From positions 35,895-99,894 of the forward strand of contig CAJTGD010000022.1 in NCBI GenBank assembly GCA_910575475.1: a stretch of 64,000 nucleotides of DNA, read 5' to 3'. Below, piece after piece: positions 61,812 to 64,000 of the stretch. The DNA is from Lachnospiraceae bacterium (GTDB taxonomy: Bacteria; Bacillota; Clostridia; Lachnospirales; Lachnospiraceae). Position 1 is the first letter of the stretch. Every line of letters starts with the position of its first letter. Below the pieces are notes generated by a model. That model worked only from the letters and a program-made list of their open reading frames with translations, did not search any database and had not been told where the DNA came from. The position numbers were made by a program, and so were the translations under genes.

Positions 61812-62951
61812 TTAGAATGACGGGTAATCTGCTACATTCTCCGGTACAACATTTTCACAGGCGATCACATGATCCTGCTCCACATCTTTGCCATCCAGAT
61901 AATCCACCATATCCTGGATCGCTGTCTGGATCATGGACGGGCTGTATGTTACAGACATTACGCCGCCAAGATTTTCTGTGATATCCGCGTAAGACTCGCC
62001 GCCGATCACATCATAATATTCGCCAAGTCCGCCGCATCCTGTAATAAACGGCTTTGCCGCATAGATCGCTTCTTTTGTGGAATCGCTGATCCCGCCGCCA
62101 TTGAGCGCCTCCATGATTCCCATAGCCAGCTCATCATCCTGCGCGTAGATCCACTTGATGTCCGCATTGGAAGTATCGCCCATCAGAGTCTCATAGGAAG
62201 CCTTTGTATCGGAACGGCTCCAGTTCATCGCGCCTGAATATGTGATGGAATCGAGGTCGTCTTCTGTCCACTTCGCGTCATCCGCGATCTTAGAACCGCC
62301 GAACTCCAGCTCACCGGTCAGATATTCGGTAAAGCCTCCGTCACGAAGGGTTGTTACGGAAGATGTATCTCCCTCGTATACATAAACCTTATCGCCCGGT
62401 TTCATCCCGTTCTCTACAAAATAAGCCGCTGCTCCCGCGCCGATTCCCTGGTTGTCTCCTTTTACATTGGAAACTGCCGCTGCGGAAACCGCGTCAATGA
62501 TACGGTCAAATGCTACAAATGGGATCTCCGCGTCCACAAGCTGCTGGATGGCAGACTGTACAGTATCATCCATCGGCTGGATCACAACCGCGATATCCTT
62601 TTCACCGCTTGCCACGATATCCTCCAGTTTGGTGATCTGTTCATTCGCGTTCGCGGATGTGATCACTTCCGCGGAATAGGTACCCTCTCCGTTTACTTCC
62701 TCGACTTTTTCTTTTGCGAAAGTCGCTACAGAACCTGTCCAGCCATGATCCTCCGCCGCTGTCAGGACATAGATATGGGTGCCGCCAACCTTTTCACTGC
62801 TTTCTTCACTCTCTTCTCCGCCCTCATCAGCCTGATCTTCTGCCGCCGGCGCCGTTCCTTCATCAGAGCCGCCTCCATTGCCGCCGCACGCGGCAAGGCT
62901 GACTGCCATAAGACCTGCACAGAGGAGTGCCATGAGTTTCTTGAATTTCAT
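61812..62951 (-). CDS. Periplasmic-binding-protein-like sugar receptor lipoprotein (CUT2)
   Basis: 379 residues. Lipoprotein signal with lipobox SLAACG, then an acidic Glu/Ser/Gly linker of about 30 residues. The ligand domain belongs to the Peripla_BP_4 (ribose-type) fold: THIYVLTAAEDHGWTGSVAT, DIAVVIQPMDDTVQSAIQQL, IPFVAFDRIIDA and WIYAQDDELAMGIMEALNGG. First gene of an operon with the double ATPase and permease. The HGW motif is typical for receptors that bind a pyranose or furanose monosaccharide; exact ligand unknown. Confidence 0.93.
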   Translation of the reverse strand: MKFKKLMALLCAGLMAVSLAACGGNGGGSDEGTAPAAEDQADEGGEESEESSEKVGGTHIYVLTAAEDHGWTGSVATFAKEKVEEVNGEGTYSAEVITSANANEQITKLEDIVASGEKDIAVVIQPMDDTVQSAIQQLVDAEIPFVAFDRIIDAVSAAAVSNVKGDNQGIGAGAAAYFVENGMKPGDKVYVYEGDTSSVTTLRDGGFTEYLTGELEFGGSKIADDAKWTEDDLDSITYSGAMNWSRSDTKASYETLMGDTSNADIKWIYAQDDELAMGIMEALNGGGISDSTKEAIYAAKPFITGCGGLGEYYDVIGGESYADITENLGGVMSVTYSPSMIQTAIQDMVDYLDGKDVEQDHVIACENVVPENVADYPSF

Positions 62952-63236
62952 AATACAATCCCTCTCTTTTCATTTATTTGAGATGATACAGAATCAAAAT
63001 CCTGTCCCATCTCTTTTTATTTATTTTATCGAAATTTCAGCAGATCCGCCTGTTCATTTTTGTTCTTTTTTAGTAGGAATTATTGCATTTTTTAGCCTTG
63101 CTTTTTTATAGAGCAAAAATATATCATTGTTTTTTGCCCTCTTTAAAAAATTGCCGGATTGACTCGTGCGGCGCATTGAAAAAAAAGGCCGGGTGAAGTA
63201 TGATATTTTATATATTACTTTTTATAGGGGAAACAC
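62952..63236. other. 285-bp divergent intergenic region
   Basis: AT-rich with several T- and A-runs. TTTTATATATTACTTTTTATAGGGGAAACAC-type sequence precedes the acetyltransferase gene: AGGGGAAA is its ribosome binding site and TATGATA at about 63198-63204 a possible -10 box. No gene or strong palindrome was seen. Confidence 0.4.
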
Positions 63237-63893
63237 ATGAGAGAAGAAGAGAAGATTAAAAAGGGCATACTTTTCAGTCCGGCAGATCCGGAGCTGGTAT
63301 CTATGAAACTTCATACACACAACCTCTGTGTCGATTACAACCAGACACATGAGGACGAGACCGAAAAGCGCCGGACAATCCTGGAAAAAATCATCGGCAG
63401 CATGGGCGAACATGTTTTTCTGCAGGGACCGATCACATTTCATTACGGAATACATACCAGGATCGGAAATCATTTTTTCGGAAATTTTAACCTGACCATC
63501 CAGGATGACGCGGAGGTTACCATCGGGGATTACTGTAGTTTCGGGCCTAACGTTACCATTGTAACTCCTGTTCATCCGCTGCTTGCGGATGAACGCAGGT
63601 ACATGCTGGACAAGGACGGAAACCGGAAGCATCTCTGTTACGCGAAACCTGTCCATATCGGAAATGACTGCTGGTTCGGCGCGAATGTAGTCGTCTGCCC
63701 GGGAGTCACCATCGGCGACGCCTGTGTCATCGGGGCCGGAAGCGTGGTTACGAAAGATATCCCGTCCAATTCATTTGCCGCGGGCAATCCCTGCCGGGTC
63801 ATCCGCACGCTGGATGAGTCTGACAGCATGAAATATAAGCCCGAAATCCTTGCGGATAACCAAATCATAGAATCATCAGGAGGTGTAGTGTGA
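63237..63893 (+). CDS. Sugar O-acetyltransferase (LacA/Maa type, left-handed beta-helix)
   Basis: 218 residues. An N-terminal helical part (MREEEKIKKGILFSPADPEL, then LHTHNLCVDYNQTHEDETEK) resembles the maltose-acetyltransferase domain. Hexapeptide repeats form the beta-helix: IGNHFFGNFNLTIQDDAEVT, IGDYCSFGPNVTIVTPVHPL with the catalytic His in PVHP, then IGNDCWFGANVVVCPGVTIG and IGAGSVVTKDIPSNSFAAGN. It transfers acetyl from acetyl-CoA to a sugar or galactoside. Divergent from the sugar ABC importer, so it may detoxify non-metabolised sugars. The stop overlaps a GTG of a very short frame. Confidence 0.92.
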   Translation: MREEEKIKKGILFSPADPELVSMKLHTHNLCVDYNQTHEDETEKRRTILEKIIGSMGEHVFLQGPITFHYGIHTRIGNHFFGNFNLTIQDDAEVTIGDYCSFGPNVTIVTPVHPLLADERRYMLDKDGNRKHLCYAKPVHIGNDCWFGANVVVCPGVTIGDACVIGAGSVVTKDIPSNSFAAGNPCRVIRTLDESDSMKYKPEILADNQIIESSGGVV

Positions 63894-64000
63894 AAGAAAG
63901 TAGAGGACAGCCAAAAACTGGCGCACTTAAACAAGCTATTAGATAATAGCCTTTTGAAACAGAGTTGATATATTGAAAAATGCTATGAGACTAACAGGGG
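63894..64000. other. Right window edge, short frame and palindrome
   Basis: A GTG overlapping the acetyltransferase stop, with GGAGGTGTA before it, opens a frame of 18 codons (MKESRGQPKTGALKQAIR) ending in TAA, perhaps the start of a truncated gene. GCTATTA and TAATAGC form a short palindrome at about 63940-63955. Nothing else is recognised up to the edge. Confidence 0.35.

Noticed and set aside
1..64000. CRISPR arrays, tRNA or rRNA genes
   Set aside because: No regularly spaced repeats of 25-40 bp, no CCA-ended cloverleaf and no rRNA-like conserved segments were found on reading; a covariance-model scan would be needed to exclude small RNAs.

Overview
The window looks like chromosomal DNA of a gut-type clostridium, most likely Lachnospiraceae. 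The evidence is strong AGGAGG ribosome binding sites, frequent TTG and GTG starts, many AraC, LytTR and FtsX-ABC genes, TnpV and MobA/MobL relics, and a plant-glycan sugar economy. No rRNA, tRNA or CRISPR array was seen. Assignments rest on motif reading, not on database searches.

Layout. 1-9.6 kb (minus): a ten-gene Mrp/Mbh-type cation/proton antiporter operon, mrpE-F-G, a DUF4040/MbhD gene, an MrpB/MbhE gene, mrpC and four large antiporter-like subunits, the last running off the left edge. Two related micro-ORFs sit between the last three large subunits. 9.8-15.6 kb: an oligosaccharide ABC importer with an AraC regulator, divergent from a YesL-AraC pair. 15.6-20.7 kb: a frameshifted gene relic, an FtsX-type ABC transporter and a PfkB sugar kinase. 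20.8-30.3 kb: an AT-rich mobile island with a relaxase broken by an out-of-frame deletion, an AgrC/AgrA-like LytTR two-component system, TnpV, a C5-methyltransferase/restriction enzyme system with XRE controller and Vsr nuclease, a broken HD-domain gene and an internally deleted IS1182-type transposase.

30.4-34.1 kb: an alpha-L-rhamnosidase, then truncated TetR and hydrolase relics. 34.3-36.6 kb: an orphan uncharacterised protein and a SEC-C protein. 37-42.3 kb: an OmpR-type two-component system and the FtsX ABC transporter it probably controls; both promoters carry CTTACA-N4-TGTAAG. 42.7-47.8 kb: an AraC regulator, a GPH sugar symporter and a GH2 glycosidase interrupted by one amber codon. 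47.9-49.9 kb: FtsX and P-type ATPase fossils around a Fic protein gene that is bracketed by TTTAAGGGAA motifs.

49.9-54.7 kb holds the best candidate for an undescribed system: a LytTR two-component pair overlapping a gene for an uncharacterised protein, followed by two more, with a divergent short gene behind a near-consensus promoter and perfect 9-bp direct repeats of LytTR-site type. 54.8-58.6 kb: two SGNH esterases around a GPH symporter, suggesting uptake and deacylation of decorated glycosides. 58.7-61.6 kb begins with a GH43-plus-kinase fossil and continues into a ribose/xylose-type ABC importer that ends at 62.95 kb, followed by a sugar O-acetyltransferase. Overall the window is a glycan-scavenging and stress-sensing region with much gene debris at the joints between modules.
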